A DNA stretch of 46,066 nucleotides, from the NCBI RefSeq assembly GCF_000786205.1, contig NZ_JROH01000027.1:1-46066 (forward strand), written 5' to 3'. The stretch is from Sphingomonas sp. 37zxx. GTDB lineage: Bacteria > Pseudomonadota > Alphaproteobacteria > Sphingomonadales > Sphingomonadaceae. The notes under the pieces were generated by a model that did no database searches, was not told the origin of the DNA, and worked only from the letters and a program-made list of their open reading frames with translations. The position numbers were made by a program, and so were the translations under genes. Each line of letters begins with the position of its first letter. The stretch's first letter is position 1. Of this stretch, positions 24,798-35,700 are shown in pieces.

Positions 24798-26009
24798 ATG
24801 CACCTCCCCCGGCTGGCGTCGTTGCCCCTGCTTTTCGCCGTCACAGCGGCCCCCGCGCAATCGCCCCCCGCCGCGCTGTCGACCGCCGTGGCGGGGGTAT
24901 CGCTAACCGCCGACAGCGAAGCCCGCTGGGTCGATTTCACCCTAACCCCCGGCAACCAGCTTCGCTTCACGATACAGGTGAACGGCCAGAGCGCCACCGC
25001 CATCCTCGATACCGGGGTCAGCTTCAGCGTCGCCTCGCAACGTTTCGCCAGCGCCGCCCGGCTCGAATCCGCCCGCGCCCCCGCCGCACAGGCCGAAGCG
25101 ATCGGCGGCACGGTCCCGGTCAATTGGGTCGCCACCCGTACCCTCGGCTTTGGCGGCTTGCAGCGCACCGGCGGGCGCTTCGCGGTGGTCGATCTCAAGG
25201 CGATCGCCACCGGCAGCGCCCAGCCGGTCGAAGTGCTGGTCGGCAGCGACATTTTGTCGTGCTGCGCGCTCGACATTGATTTCGACGCCAGCCGTTTCCG
25301 CCTGCTCCCCAGCGGCCGCATGCCGTTCAAGGGCGCAAGCGTGCCGCTGTCGATCGGCCCGCGATCAAAGGTGTTCATCAGCGAAGTGACGATCGGCAAT
25401 CGCCGCCTGCGCCCGCTGATCGTCGATACCGGCGACGGATCGGCGCTGACGTTGTCGCGCGCCGCCTGGGCCTTGTCGGGCGCGCGGCCCGCCGCCCTAA
25501 CCAGCGCGGTCGCCTTTGGCCTGGGCGGCCAGATCGAAACCGACCTCGCGATCCTGCCCACCGCCCGGCTGGGCAGCCAGCCGCTCACCAATGTCGAAGT
25601 GCGGATCGAGGGCAAGGGCGGTTTTTCCGACCTGACCGGCACCTCGGGCCGCATCGGATCGGCCCTGTTGCAGCGCTATCGCGTCCTGCTCGATCCGCGC
25701 GCCGGGCATATGGTGATGCTGCCGGGCAAGAATGCCGATCGCGTGCCGGTGCGCTCAACCAGCGGCTTGCTGGTGGGCTATGACCATGGCCGCCTGCGCG
25801 TGCTGCACGTCATGCGCCGAAGCCCGGCGGCGGCGACAGGCTGGCGCACCGGCGACCTGATCTGCACCGTCGATGGCACCGCGATCCCCGCCGTCGCTGC
25901 GGGCGGCAGCGTCGACACCGGCTGGTCGGCGGGCAAGGCCGGGCGCACCGTGAAGCTTGGGCTGTGCAACGGCACCGAGCGGCGGCTGACGCTGAAGCAA
26001 TTCTATTGA
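24798..26009 (+). CDS. Retropepsin-like aspartic protease with PDZ domain
   Basis: The 403-aa exported protein has a signal peptide (MHLPRLASLPLLFAVTAAPAQ), then two aspartyl-protease-like halves: ATAILDTGVSFSVAS (about residue 73) and LRPLIVDTGDGSALTLS (about 212), each with the DTG signature, so both catalytic aspartates are in one chain. A C-terminal PDZ-like domain (about 325-395) has RSPAAATGWRTGDLICTVDGTAI. Such exported retropepsin-like proteins occur in Proteobacteria with unclear substrates. The spacing from DUF3597 (about 180 nt) suggests its own promoter; no strong ribosome site is seen before ATG 24798. Confidence 0.8.
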   Translation: MHLPRLASLPLLFAVTAAPAQSPPAALSTAVAGVSLTADSEARWVDFTLTPGNQLRFTIQVNGQSATAILDTGVSFSVASQRFASAARLESARAPAAQAEAIGGTVPVNWVATRTLGFGGLQRTGGRFAVVDLKAIATGSAQPVEVLVGSDILSCCALDIDFDASRFRLLPSGRMPFKGASVPLSIGPRSKVFISEVTIGNRRLRPLIVDTGDGSALTLSRAAWALSGARPAALTSAVAFGLGGQIETDLAILPTARLGSQPLTNVEVRIEGKGGFSDLTGTSGRIGSALLQRYRVLLDPRAGHMVMLPGKNADRVPVRSTSGLLVGYDHGRLRVLHVMRRSPAAATGWRTGDLICTVDGTAIPAVAAGGSVDTGWSAGKAGRTVKLGLCNGTERRLTLKQFY

Positions 26010-26016
26010 CCCGCGC

Positions 26017-26217
26017 TCAACCCCGGATCGCCAGCAATGCGGCGATGAACGCGCCGATCAGCGCGAACATCTGCACGCTTGGCCAATATACCACGCCCAC
26101 CCGATCCCAATCGGCGCGGCGCGTGCGGCGATGCTCGGCAACCCCGGCCAGCAGCGCTACCGCCAGCAATGCAGCCACCGCGACCCAGGCCTTATGCGTC
26201 CAAAACCACGCTTGCAT
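26017..26217 (-). CDS. Small membrane protein (66 aa)
   Basis: The protein starts MQAWFWTHKAWVAVAALLAVALLAGV, has a charged loop (EHRRTRRADWDRVG) and a second hydrophobic segment (QMFALIGAFIAALLAIRG). Two membrane helices with a positive loop are likely. I know no family. It lies convergent with the protease gene, 7 nt from its stop, and divergent from the exported methyltransferase gene. Confidence 0.6.
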   Translation of the reverse strand: MQAWFWTHKAWVAVAALLAVALLAGVAEHRRTRRADWDRVGVVYWPSVQMFALIGAFIAALLAIRG

Positions 26218-26270
26218 CGTTACGCCACCAGCCTAATTTTCAAACGCACTCCATCGCCGAAGGAATCGTC

Positions 26271-27077
26271 ATGCGCCAGTCCCTTGCCGCCATCGCCCTT
26301 GCGACCACCGTCGCCGCCGCCGCCAGCGTCGCGATCGGCGCGCCGCAGCCACAACAGCCCCCGCTAAAGGCAGCGATCGAAGCCCCCAGCCGGACGCCGG
26401 CGAACAAGCTGCGCGATCGCTATCGCCACCCCGCCGCAACGCTGGCGTTCTTCGGCGTGCGCCCCGGCAATACCGTGGTCGAGCTATATCCCGGCGGCGG
26501 CTGGTACACCGAAATCCTCGCCCCCTATCTCAGCGCCGGCGGCACCTATTACGCCGCCGCGCCGATGCCCAATGGCGTGCGCGCCGTCCAGGCACTGATC
26601 GCCAAAGACGCCGCCACCTATGGCAAGGTGAAGGTCGCCGCCTTCCCCGCCAAGCCAGGCGAACCCACCGTCCCAGCCGGCACGGCGGACGTCGTGCTCA
26701 CCTTCCGCAACGTCCATAACTGGCGCTTCGGCGGTGCCGACGCGGCCCAGGCGGTGTTCAACGAAGCATTTGCCATGCTCAAGCCAGGCGGCACCCTCGG
26801 CGTGGTCGAACACCGCCTGCCCGAAGCACGCGATTCAGCGCTCGAGGAAAAGAGCGGCTATATGAAGACCAGCAGCGTCATCGCCTTCGCGACAAAGGCA
26901 GGCTTCGAAGTCGCTGGTCAGTCCGAGATCAACGCCAATCCCAAGGACACCGCCGACTGGGCCGACGGCGTGTGGACGCTCCCCCCCTCATTCCGCCTGA
27001 AGGACGTCGACCGCGCCAAATATGAAGCGATCGGCGAAAGCGACCGCATGACGATCAAGTTCCGCAAGCCCAAATAA
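26271..27077 (+). CDS. Exported class I SAM-dependent methyltransferase-like protein
   Basis: The 268-aa protein begins with a signal peptide (MRQSLAAIALATTVAAAASVAIGA) and then a methyltransferase-like fold: FFGVRPGNTVVELYPGGGWYTEILAPYL (motif I as ELYPGGG), DVVLTFRNVHNW (motif IV) and FNEAFAMLKPGGTLGVVEH (motif V/VI). It resembles the COG4798 group of predicted exported methyltransferases. S-adenosylmethionine is not expected in the periplasm, so its real activity is unclear. The ATG at 26271 has GAAGGA upstream; the open frame to 26079 would bury the signal peptide. Confidence 0.82.
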   Translation: MRQSLAAIALATTVAAAASVAIGAPQPQQPPLKAAIEAPSRTPANKLRDRYRHPAATLAFFGVRPGNTVVELYPGGGWYTEILAPYLSAGGTYYAAAPMPNGVRAVQALIAKDAATYGKVKVAAFPAKPGEPTVPAGTADVVLTFRNVHNWRFGGADAAQAVFNEAFAMLKPGGTLGVVEHRLPEARDSALEEKSGYMKTSSVIAFATKAGFEVAGQSEINANPKDTADWADGVWTLPPSFRLKDVDRAKYEAIGESDRMTIKFRKPK

Positions 27078-27145
27078 CCCCGGTCCTGCGATGGCGTTCG
27101 CCGCTAGAGCGGGATGACGATAGGTTGATCCATCGATCTTCTGTT

Positions 27146-27218
27146 CGTCATTCCCGCGAAGGCGGGAATCCATATGCCAGTGCAGTGGTTATGGACTCCC
27201 GCCTTCGCGGCAAGGACG
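27146..27218. repeat. 73-bp palindromic repeat doublet, family B (copy 2, inverted)
   Basis: This element matches the reverse complement of 23513-23585: it opens CGTCATTCCCGCGAAGGCGG, has the central ATGCCAGTGCAGTGGTT, and closes CTTCGCGGCAAGGACG. The right arm has decayed at a few bases. It lies between the methyltransferase gene and the convergent TPR/TonB-C gene. Confidence 0.85.
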
Positions 27219-27250
27219 CCCCATCCGCGTCGGCGCCAAGTCATCATACT

Positions 27251-29233
27251 TCAGGGGCGAGCGAACGCCATTGCCTGCCGGTTGGCTGCGCAAGCCGTAC
27301 CACCGCTCGGACGATAGCTGGCTTCGAACCGAAATCCCTTGGCGGCATCGACCGCTGCGTCGCTGAAGGTCAGCGGCGGATAGGCGAAAAGCGCGCGCGG
27401 CTGAACCGTCCTTCCATCGGCGGCGACGTCGAACTCCAGGTTGACCCATCCTTCAAAGCCCATTTGCTGTGCCAGCATCGGATAGTCGTTCGAACTGACG
27501 TTGGTCTTGCGTAGCGCAGGCTTGACCCCGATCAGCGCGCATTGCTGCTCGGTCAGCCCGGTCTGCTGGAATTGCGCCTGCGCGGTAGCGAGATCGCCCG
27601 CCTTGGCGGCAAGATTGGCGCGCCGCAGCAATGCCGCGATCTTGAGCGAATGCTGCGCCGGCAGCGCCGGCTCCTGAATGACCGCATCGAGCAATGCCGT
27701 CACATCCTCGGGCTGGCGCAGGCCATAGCCGGATGCCGCGATCTGCAGGCGCAGCGTCGATGCGATAAGCGGATCGCCAGCATAACGCGGGTCGGCAAGC
27801 AGCGCGCGAAACTGTTGCCGCCGCGCAGCCGGCCGCATGTCCGGTTTTTCCGGCACTTCCAGCGCCAAACGCCCCTTCACCGCTGTCGGCGCGGAAAGCG
27901 CATCGGCCAGGGCAACTGCCCGAACCAGATGCGCTTGGCGTTCTTTCGGCTCGACCAGTTGGGATCTGCCCAGCCACCAGCTTGCCGCAAATTCGCCCGC
28001 CTGGTCGCCGTCGGCACTCGCCTTCAGCAGGGCCGCCTGCCACAACGGCAATTGCTGCGCGTCGGGCAGGTCCGGGTTGACCCCGGCCACCCCTTTTCCG
28101 TCGATCCAGGCGGCGGTTACTTCGTCGAGCGGCGTGAACACCGACTCATTGCCATTGGCCCCGGTGGTGCACCGCATTTCGATCCGGGTCGCCGCACGAT
28201 AAAAGACCGGGATGTCCTTGATCTGGTCGGGCGCCCATGACCATGCGGCCACCGCCTTGGCAAATGCCAGCGCGCCGGCGCGACCGCCGGTGGCATAGAT
28301 GGGCTGGGGATCGACCACCGAACCGTCTTCGCGTATCCCGAATTCGACGATCGCAAGGTCCTGAGGCGTCAGCCCGGTCGTTTCGCCGCAAGGCGGTGCA
28401 TCCATCGACACCGCGCGCCGGAACGGGGCATCGGCAATGCGTCCCGCACCGGTGTAGGCAAGGTACTTGCCCGCTTCTTCTCGCTTCCCCAGCAAGGACG
28501 CCGCCAATGCCAGGTCGCCGCGCGTCGCCACCTGCGCCAGGCTCACCTGCATCGTCAGCCCGCCCTGATTGGCCAGCGCTTCCTTCAATATCGGATAGGC
28601 GGCTGCCGCTTGCCCCTGGTTTAACAGCGCAAGCCCATGCTCGGTCTGGATCAGTGCCAGGGCAGTTTTGTCACCCCCGCCTGCCTTCGCCAGCGCAAAC
28701 GCCTCCTTGGCATAATCGACCGCGTCACCGCCGGTATCGAACCTCGCCAGCGACGTCAGCAAGATTAACGGGCTAAGGCGCGCCGTACCTTGCGACAGCG
28801 CCAGCGCAGCCTTCGCCTCGACCATCGCCGCGTCGTAATCGAGCCGCGAGCGCGAAAGCTGTGCCAGCGTCAGATGCACCTCGCGCACCTCGGCGTTGAA
28901 GCTCTCGCCCGCCTTCGTCAGCGCGGGCAATCCGGCGCGCAGCAATCCTTCGGCCTCGTCCCCGCGCCCCAGCCTGGCCAGGCAACGCCCCTTCCGCACC
29001 GCGATCGCCGATTTCAGAAATCCTTCGCGGCGCGCGGCGGGTAGTTTCTCGATCGTTTCAAACCGCGCCACCGCCTCGGTGCAATTGCCGTCCTCCACCG
29101 CGGTCGATGCCGCATCAAATTGCTGCTGCGCCGTCATCGACGATGACGAAGCCTCTTGCGCGCGAGCCGTCATCGCGGCCATCATGGTCGTGGTGGCAAG
29201 CGCCATCGACGAAATGATCGTGCTGTTTTTCAT
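27251..29233 (-). CDS. Exported TPR protein with TonB C-terminal-like domains
   Basis: The 660-aa protein has a signal peptide (to about residue 25, TARAQ), a long helical TPR-like part (about 35-260, with repeats such as ATRGDLALAASLLGKREEAGKYL), and beta-rich segments resembling TonB C-terminal domains at about 290-350 (IVEFGIREDGSVVDPQPIYATGGRAG) and at the end (YPMLAQQMGFEGWVNLEFDVAADGRTVQPRALFAYPPLTFSDAAVDAAKGFRFEASYRPSG). The lack of an N-terminal membrane anchor argues against a true TonB; it more likely binds envelope partners. It is divergent from the thioredoxin-fold gene with nearly touching starts. Confidence 0.8.
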   Translation of the reverse strand: MKNSTIISSMALATTTMMAAMTARAQEASSSSMTAQQQFDAASTAVEDGNCTEAVARFETIEKLPAARREGFLKSAIAVRKGRCLARLGRGDEAEGLLRAGLPALTKAGESFNAEVREVHLTLAQLSRSRLDYDAAMVEAKAALALSQGTARLSPLILLTSLARFDTGGDAVDYAKEAFALAKAGGGDKTALALIQTEHGLALLNQGQAAAAYPILKEALANQGGLTMQVSLAQVATRGDLALAASLLGKREEAGKYLAYTGAGRIADAPFRRAVSMDAPPCGETTGLTPQDLAIVEFGIREDGSVVDPQPIYATGGRAGALAFAKAVAAWSWAPDQIKDIPVFYRAATRIEMRCTTGANGNESVFTPLDEVTAAWIDGKGVAGVNPDLPDAQQLPLWQAALLKASADGDQAGEFAASWWLGRSQLVEPKERQAHLVRAVALADALSAPTAVKGRLALEVPEKPDMRPAARRQQFRALLADPRYAGDPLIASTLRLQIAASGYGLRQPEDVTALLDAVIQEPALPAQHSLKIAALLRRANLAAKAGDLATAQAQFQQTGLTEQQCALIGVKPALRKTNVSSNDYPMLAQQMGFEGWVNLEFDVAADGRTVQPRALFAYPPLTFSDAAVDAAKGFRFEASYRPSGGTACAANRQAMAFARP

Positions 29234-29732
29234 GTCCGAATCCCCCGATTATCAGCAACCTAGGCTGGCAAACCCAACGTCGTCGAGGGGGTTTCTTTCG
29301 CGCGAGCGATCAATCGTATCAGCATTGGCGGCCTGCCTCGCGGCCGCCTCGCCAGGTTTCGCGCAGGAGCCGACCATCCCGCGCGATACCGTGCTGCTGT
29401 TCGTCGCATCCTGGTGTGCGCCATGCCATGCCGAGCTTCGCGAGCTCGACGCCATCGCCGCCGCTGCCCGCCCCGCGCGAACGATGGTCGTCGCCTATGA
29501 TGACACTCGCGCCACCCGCGCCATGCTGCGCGATCTGCCCCCGCAAAATCGCTGGCCGATCAATAGCGCCGCAGACCGGCAACGCCGCCGCGCGTTGACG
29601 CAAGCCGCGGTCGGCCTGCCCTATGCCGTGCTGACCGACGGCAAGGGCAAGCCCTGCGCCGCCAGCAATCGCGGGCTGAACGCCGAACGCGCCCGCCAGC
29701 TGCTGCAACGCTGCGCGGCGGGCGAACCCTGA
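29232..29732 (+). CDS. Exported thioredoxin-fold protein
   Basis: The 166-aa protein has a long N-terminus, a hydrophobic signal (SIVSALAACLAAASPGFAQ, about 32-50), and then a thioredoxin-like start DTVLLFVASWCAPCHAELREL with an active-site CAPC. A second cysteine pair (KPC..., LLQRC) lies near the end. It is probably a periplasmic disulfide reductase or oxidase. ATG 29232 shares a CATG with the start of the opposite gene; a TTG at 29325 would give a shorter signal peptide, so the start is uncertain. The Walker-like or catalytic features of TlpA are otherwise reduced. Confidence 0.7.
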   Translation: MSESPDYQQPRLANPTSSRGFLSRERSIVSALAACLAAASPGFAQEPTIPRDTVLLFVASWCAPCHAELRELDAIAAAARPARTMVVAYDDTRATRAMLRDLPPQNRWPINSAADRQRRRALTQAAVGLPYAVLTDGKGKPCAASNRGLNAERARQLLQRCAAGEP

Positions 29733-29753
29733 CCGCACAGCGCCGCGCAGCGA

Positions 29754-30317
29754 TCATGCCAGCTTGTCGACCTTGGCCTGCAACGCCGATAATTGCGATT
29801 TCAGCGCGGCGATCTCGTCGTCCTTGCTCGCACTCGGCGCGGTAGCAGTCCCGGCAGCGGGTACGACGCCCGCATTCTTGAACGCCGCAGTCGCTGCCTC
29901 GAACATCTCCATGTTGCGCTTGGCGATTTCGGCGAAGGGCGAATGGGCAAATGCCCCCTCGACCGCCGATTTGAACTTTTCCTGGTTGCGGCTGAAGCTG
30001 TCCATCGACGCTTCCAGATAGCCCGGCACCATCGCTTGCATGCTGTCGCCATACAGGCTGATCAACTGGCGCAGGAAGCTGACCGGCAGCATCGTCTGCC
30101 CGCCGCGCGATTCCTCTTCCATGATGATCTGCGTCAGCACATTATGGGTGATGTCCTCGTCGGTCCGCGCGTCGACCACCTTGAAGTCCCGCCCCTCGCG
30201 AGTCATCACCGCGAGATGTTCGAGGGTTATGTAAGACGACGTCTCGGTATTGTAGAGACGGCGGTTCGCGTACTTCTTGACGATGACGGGCCCACCGTCT
30301 GGCGTTGACTTCTTCAT
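29754..30317 (-). CDS. phaR: Polyhydroxyalkanoate synthesis repressor PhaR
   Basis: PhaR represses phasin and PHA genes and binds the polymer. The 187-aa protein opens with the signature VIVKKYANRRLYNTETSSYITLEHLAVMTREGRDFKVVDARTDEDITHNVLTQII, then a second helical domain (LLPVSFLRQLISLYGDSMQ to FAEIAKRNMEMFE), and ends in a coiled-coil-like DDEIAALKSQLSALQAKVDKLA. ATG 30317 has GAGGG upstream. It is divergent from the PhaC-like gene with only 15 nt between the starts, so its promoter must overlap that gene. Confidence 0.95.
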   Translation of the reverse strand: MKKSTPDGGPVIVKKYANRRLYNTETSSYITLEHLAVMTREGRDFKVVDARTDEDITHNVLTQIIMEEESRGGQTMLPVSFLRQLISLYGDSMQAMVPGYLEASMDSFSRNQEKFKSAVEGAFAHSPFAEIAKRNMEMFEAATAAFKNAGVVPAAGTATAPSASKDDEIAALKSQLSALQAKVDKLA

Positions 30318-30332
30318 GGACGACCCTCGCAA

Positions 30333-31403
30333 GTGACTGACGTAACCGTAACACCGTTCGATACTGCGCCGCAACAAGTGCCGCGACCACTGCCGTTGTT
30401 TCTGGAAATGCTCCGAAATGAGACCGAAGGTGCGCCCGAACGCCGCGCCCGTGCGCTCGCCGGGCTTCGCGCGTACCAGACCGCGCCCCGCGCGCCGCGT
30501 ATCGAAACCGGCACGATCATCGCCAGCGCCGGCCGCGCAACCTTGCGGCAGTACGCCGATGCCGGCCGTCCGGTGGTGTTCATCCCCTCGCTCATCAATC
30601 CGCCGCACATCCTCGACCTGTCGCCTGAAACCTCGCTGCTGCGCTGGCTGGCGAGCCAAGGCTTTGCCCCGTTGCTGGTCGACTGGGGTGAGCCCACCCC
30701 CGCCGATCGCGCGCAGGATCTCGATTGGCATGTCGAACAATTGCTGCGGCCTTTGCTGCACCGCATCGGCAAGCCGCCCTTGCTGGTCGGCTATTGCCTG
30801 GGCGGCACGATCGCGCTCGCCGCCGCCGCGCGCCTGCCCGTTGCCGGCGTCGCGCTCATCGCCGCGCCCTGGCATTTTTCGGGCTTCGGCAAAGCCGCCC
30901 GCGCCGACATCGCCAGCCTATGGACCGACGCGCAGCCCGCCTGCGACCAGCTCGGCCTGGTGCCGATCGAGGTGCTGCAGGCAGGCTTCTGGCGGCTCGA
31001 CCCCGCGCGCACGATCGGCAAGTTCGAGTCCTTTGCCGATACCGCTCCCGACAGCGAAGCCGCACGCCGCTTCGTCGCGCTCGAGGATTGGGCCAATGGC
31101 GGCGCGCCGATCGCCTATGCCGCCGCGCGCCAGATGTTCGGCGATCTGTTCGACGCCGACCTGCCCGGCACCCGGCGCTGGCATATCGGCGGCACGCTGG
31201 TCGATCCGCACGCGCTTGCCTGCCCGCTGGTCGAGTTCGTCTCGGCCAACGACCGGATCGTCCCCGCCGCCAGTGCGATCGGCCTGCCCGACTCGCGCAC
31301 CTTGGGCGCAGGGCATGTCGGCATGATCGTCGGTTCATCGGCTCGCACGCAATTGTGGGAACCACTCGCCGACTGGCTAACCACCGTCCCCTCGCGTAGA
31401 TAG
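30333..31403 (+). CDS. PhaC-like alpha/beta hydrolase
   Basis: The 356-aa protein has the polyester-synthase-type nucleophile box GYCLGG (153-158, Cys155), an acid at [10 protein letters not shown] (Asp307) and a histidine at AGHVGMIVG (His328), the Cys-Asp-His triad and spacing of PHA synthases. Its length fits class III PhaC (about 355 aa), shorter than the 560-600 aa class I enzymes, but no phaE partner lies next to it. It could polymerise or hydrolyse short-chain hydroxyacyl-CoA. The start is GTG at 30333; an ATG at 30408 is a less likely alternative because the PRPLPLF segment before it looks conserved. It is next to phaR and the thiolase. Confidence 0.78.
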   Translation: MTDVTVTPFDTAPQQVPRPLPLFLEMLRNETEGAPERRARALAGLRAYQTAPRAPRIETGTIIASAGRATLRQYADAGRPVVFIPSLINPPHILDLSPETSLLRWLASQGFAPLLVDWGEPTPADRAQDLDWHVEQLLRPLLHRIGKPPLLVGYCLGGTIALAAAARLPVAGVALIAAPWHFSGFGKAARADIASLWTDAQPACDQLGLVPIEVLQAGFWRLDPARTIGKFESFADTAPDSEAARRFVALEDWANGGAPIAYAAARQMFGDLFDADLPGTRRWHIGGTLVDPHALACPLVEFVSANDRIVPAASAIGLPDSRTLGAGHVGMIVGSSARTQLWEPLADWLTTVPSRR

Positions 31404-31428
31404 GCGCAAACGTTCAAGGAGAGTCTGC

Positions 31429-32601
<1,173 letters not shown>

Positions 32602-32610
32602 AGTCCGAAA

Positions 32611-32642
32611 CGCGGCGTGTGACGTTTTGGTCACACGCCGCG
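32611..32642 (+). terminator. Hairpin after the thiolase gene
   Basis: A perfect 13-bp stem CGCGGCGTGTGAC/GTCACACGCCGCG with loop GTTTTG starts 9 nt after the stop. No T-run follows, so it may be a factor-dependent terminator or transcript-stabilising structure. Confidence 0.6.
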
Positions 32643-32745
32643 ACCGAAAATTACGTTACCTCAGAAACTACCTTGCCGGTCGCACCCGCTTACGCTTCTT
32701 TTTAGCAATCCTGTGTTCAGGAAATGATAAAATGGGGGACTCGAG

Positions 32746-35700
32746 ATGAAGCTTTCAAGATGGATGTCGGCGACGATGCTCGCCGGTGCCGCATTTGCCG
32801 TTCCGCAGGCAGCGTTCGCGCAAACTACTGCCGACGCGGCCGCGCCGCAGGATACGGCGCAAACCACCACCGAAGAGGAAGACGATGGCCAGACCGTCAT
32901 CGTCACCGGCTCGCGCATCCGCCAGCCGAATCTCGAATCGACGGTGCCGATCACATCGATCGCTGGTGCAGAGTTCTTCGAAACCGGGCAGGTCTCGATC
33001 GGCGACATCCTCAACAATCTGCCGCAACTGCGGAATACGTTCAGCCAGCAGAACTCGACTCGGTTCCTGGGAACGCGCGGCATCAACCTGATCGATCTTC
33101 GCGGTCTGGGTACGCAGCGTTCGCTGGTCCTCCAGAACGGCCGTCGTCATGTCGCTGGCGACATCCTGGTCAACGGCGTCTCGCCTGACATCAACACCTT
33201 CCCAACCGACCTGATCGAGCGTGTCGACATCACCACTGGCGGCGGGTCGTCGATCTATGGATCGGACGCGATTGCCGGCGTCGTGAACTTCGTCCTGAAG
33301 GATGATTTCGACGGTCTCCAGATCCGCGGGCAAAGCGGTCTGAATGTCGATCACGCCGATGCAGGCAATCAGTATGTCTCGATGCTTGTGGGTAAGAATT
33401 TCGCCGAAGGTCGTGGCAACGTCGCGGTCAACGTCGAATACGCGCATCAGTCGCAATATTTCGGCTCGGGCCGGCCTGCCTTCCGCACGCCTGAAGGCTT
33501 CATCATCGTCGATGCCGATCCTGCTGGATCTCCAAACGGATCGGATGGCGTTCCCGATCGCGCTTTCTTCCGCGACTTCCGTTCGTCGACAATTTCACCC
33601 GGTGGCCAACTCGGCTTCGCCAGCCCTTCGGGTGCATGCGGGCGAGACGGCGCGGGTGCAGCGTTCAATTGCAATTTCCTGTTTCAGCCAGACGGCACGC
33701 TGGTGTCGCAGACCGGACAGCGCATCGGCCTTGCCCCGAACGGCAACTACGTCGGCGGCAACGGACAGACCGGACGCGAAGGTCAGCTACTGACTCTGTC
33801 GCCCGACCTGGAACGCATCTCGGTCAACCTGCTCGGCAAGTTCGAAGTGTCGCCAGCTTTGGTAACCTTCGTTGAGGCCAAGTATGTTCGGACGCGGGCG
33901 TTCGGTTCGGTTTCGGGTCCATTGTTCGCGCAGGGCACGACGCTCGGTGACAATCCTGCAAATAATCGTGAGCGTCCCCGACTCGACAATCCGTACCTGA
34001 ACCCACAGGCACGCGCCACGATCGAGGCACAGCTTCGCGCTGGTGGGGCGACCGCAATCACCGACGCGACTCGCTTCTCGCTCCGCAAGAACTTCGTTGA
34101 GTTCGGCATTCGGGACGAGGAGATCACGCGCGAGACCTACCGCATCGTCGGTGGCATCCGTGGCGATTTCAACGACGACTGGAACTACGAACTGTCGCTC
34201 AACTATGGTGAGCATCGCGAGCAGAACGAGATCGCCGGCAACATCAACCTCCAGCGGTATCTTCTGGCGATCGACTCGGTTCGCAATCCTGCGAACGGCC
34301 AGATCGTTTGCCGCTCCTCGATCGATCCCGCAGCGCGGATCGACTATGTCGGCGGCAATCCAGGCATTCTCGCGACTGACGTTGCCGCTTGCGTTCCGCT
34401 CAACCCGTTTGGCGCAGGTGCCTCTTCTCAGGCGGTACGCGACTATCTGACCGTACAGTCCAATGCAGAGGGCAAAATTACGCAGTTCGTCGCATCGGGC
34501 TATATGTCGGGTGATCTCAGCCAGTTGTTCGAGCTGCCCGGTGGCCCGATCGCATTCTCGGTCGGCTCGGAATATCGTCGCGAGACCAATTTCTACGATC
34601 TCGATGACATCACTCAGGCCGGCTACGCCTTCTACAACGCGATTCCCACCTTCGATGCGCCGGCATTCGAGGTGAAGGAAGCGTTCGCGGAGGTTTCGAT
34701 CCCCCTGCTGAAGGATGTTCCGTTCTTCCACGCGCTGACCGTTATCGGTTCGGCACGCGTTGCTGATTACAACAATGCTACCGGCACCGTGCTCGCCTGG
34801 AGCGGCGGCGTCGACTATGCGCCGATCCCCGATCTGCGTCTGCGCGGCAGCTATTCGCGGTCGATCCGTTCACCGAACCTGTCCGAACTATTCTCGGCGC
34901 AGAGCCAGAACTTTGCCACCGTCGGCGATCCCTGCTCGGCGCGAAACATTGCCACCGGTTCGCAATTCCGCGCGGCTAACTGCCTCGCGGCAGGCATCCC
35001 GACCGGGTATGACTTCGTCTATGTCCAGTCGCTCGAGATCATCAGCGGCGGCAACCCTAACCTCCAGCAGGAAACGAGCACCAGCCTGACGCTTGGCGGC
35101 GTGCTTGAGCCGCGGTTCATGCCAGGGTTCTCGCTCTCGGTCGATTATTACGACATCACGGTGGATAACGTGATCGAATCCGTGGCTGCACAGACCATCC
35201 TCAATCAATGCTATGATCAGCCGACCCTGGGGAATCCCTTCTGCTCGCTGTTCCAGCGAGCAGGTTCGGGCGGCGGTCCGCGAGGCGAAGTCGCCAATCA
35301 GGTTCTCGAAGCCTCGCTGCTGCAGTCGACGCTGAACTTCGCGAAGCTCAAGGCACGCGGCATCGATACCAATCTGAGCTATCGCAAGAAGTTCTCATGG
35401 GGCGAGCTGTCGTTCCGCGGCATCTACACGCACGTTCTGCAGCGGGATAACTTCCTTAATCCGGCACAGCCTGATTTCGCCAATCGCCTGCGCGGTGAAC
35501 TCAACGATCCGATAAACCAGTTTAACATCAACGTCGGTGCAAAGTTCGGCAGCTTCAGCTTCGGCTATGAAGGCCTTTGGCTAGACAAGCAGTTCCTGAA
35601 TACGTTTGAGGACTTTAACTCGTTGCAGGGTCGTGCACCCGAAAACCTCGACTATGCTCCAATTCAGTTTTACCCGGAGGTCATGTACCACAACCTGCGT

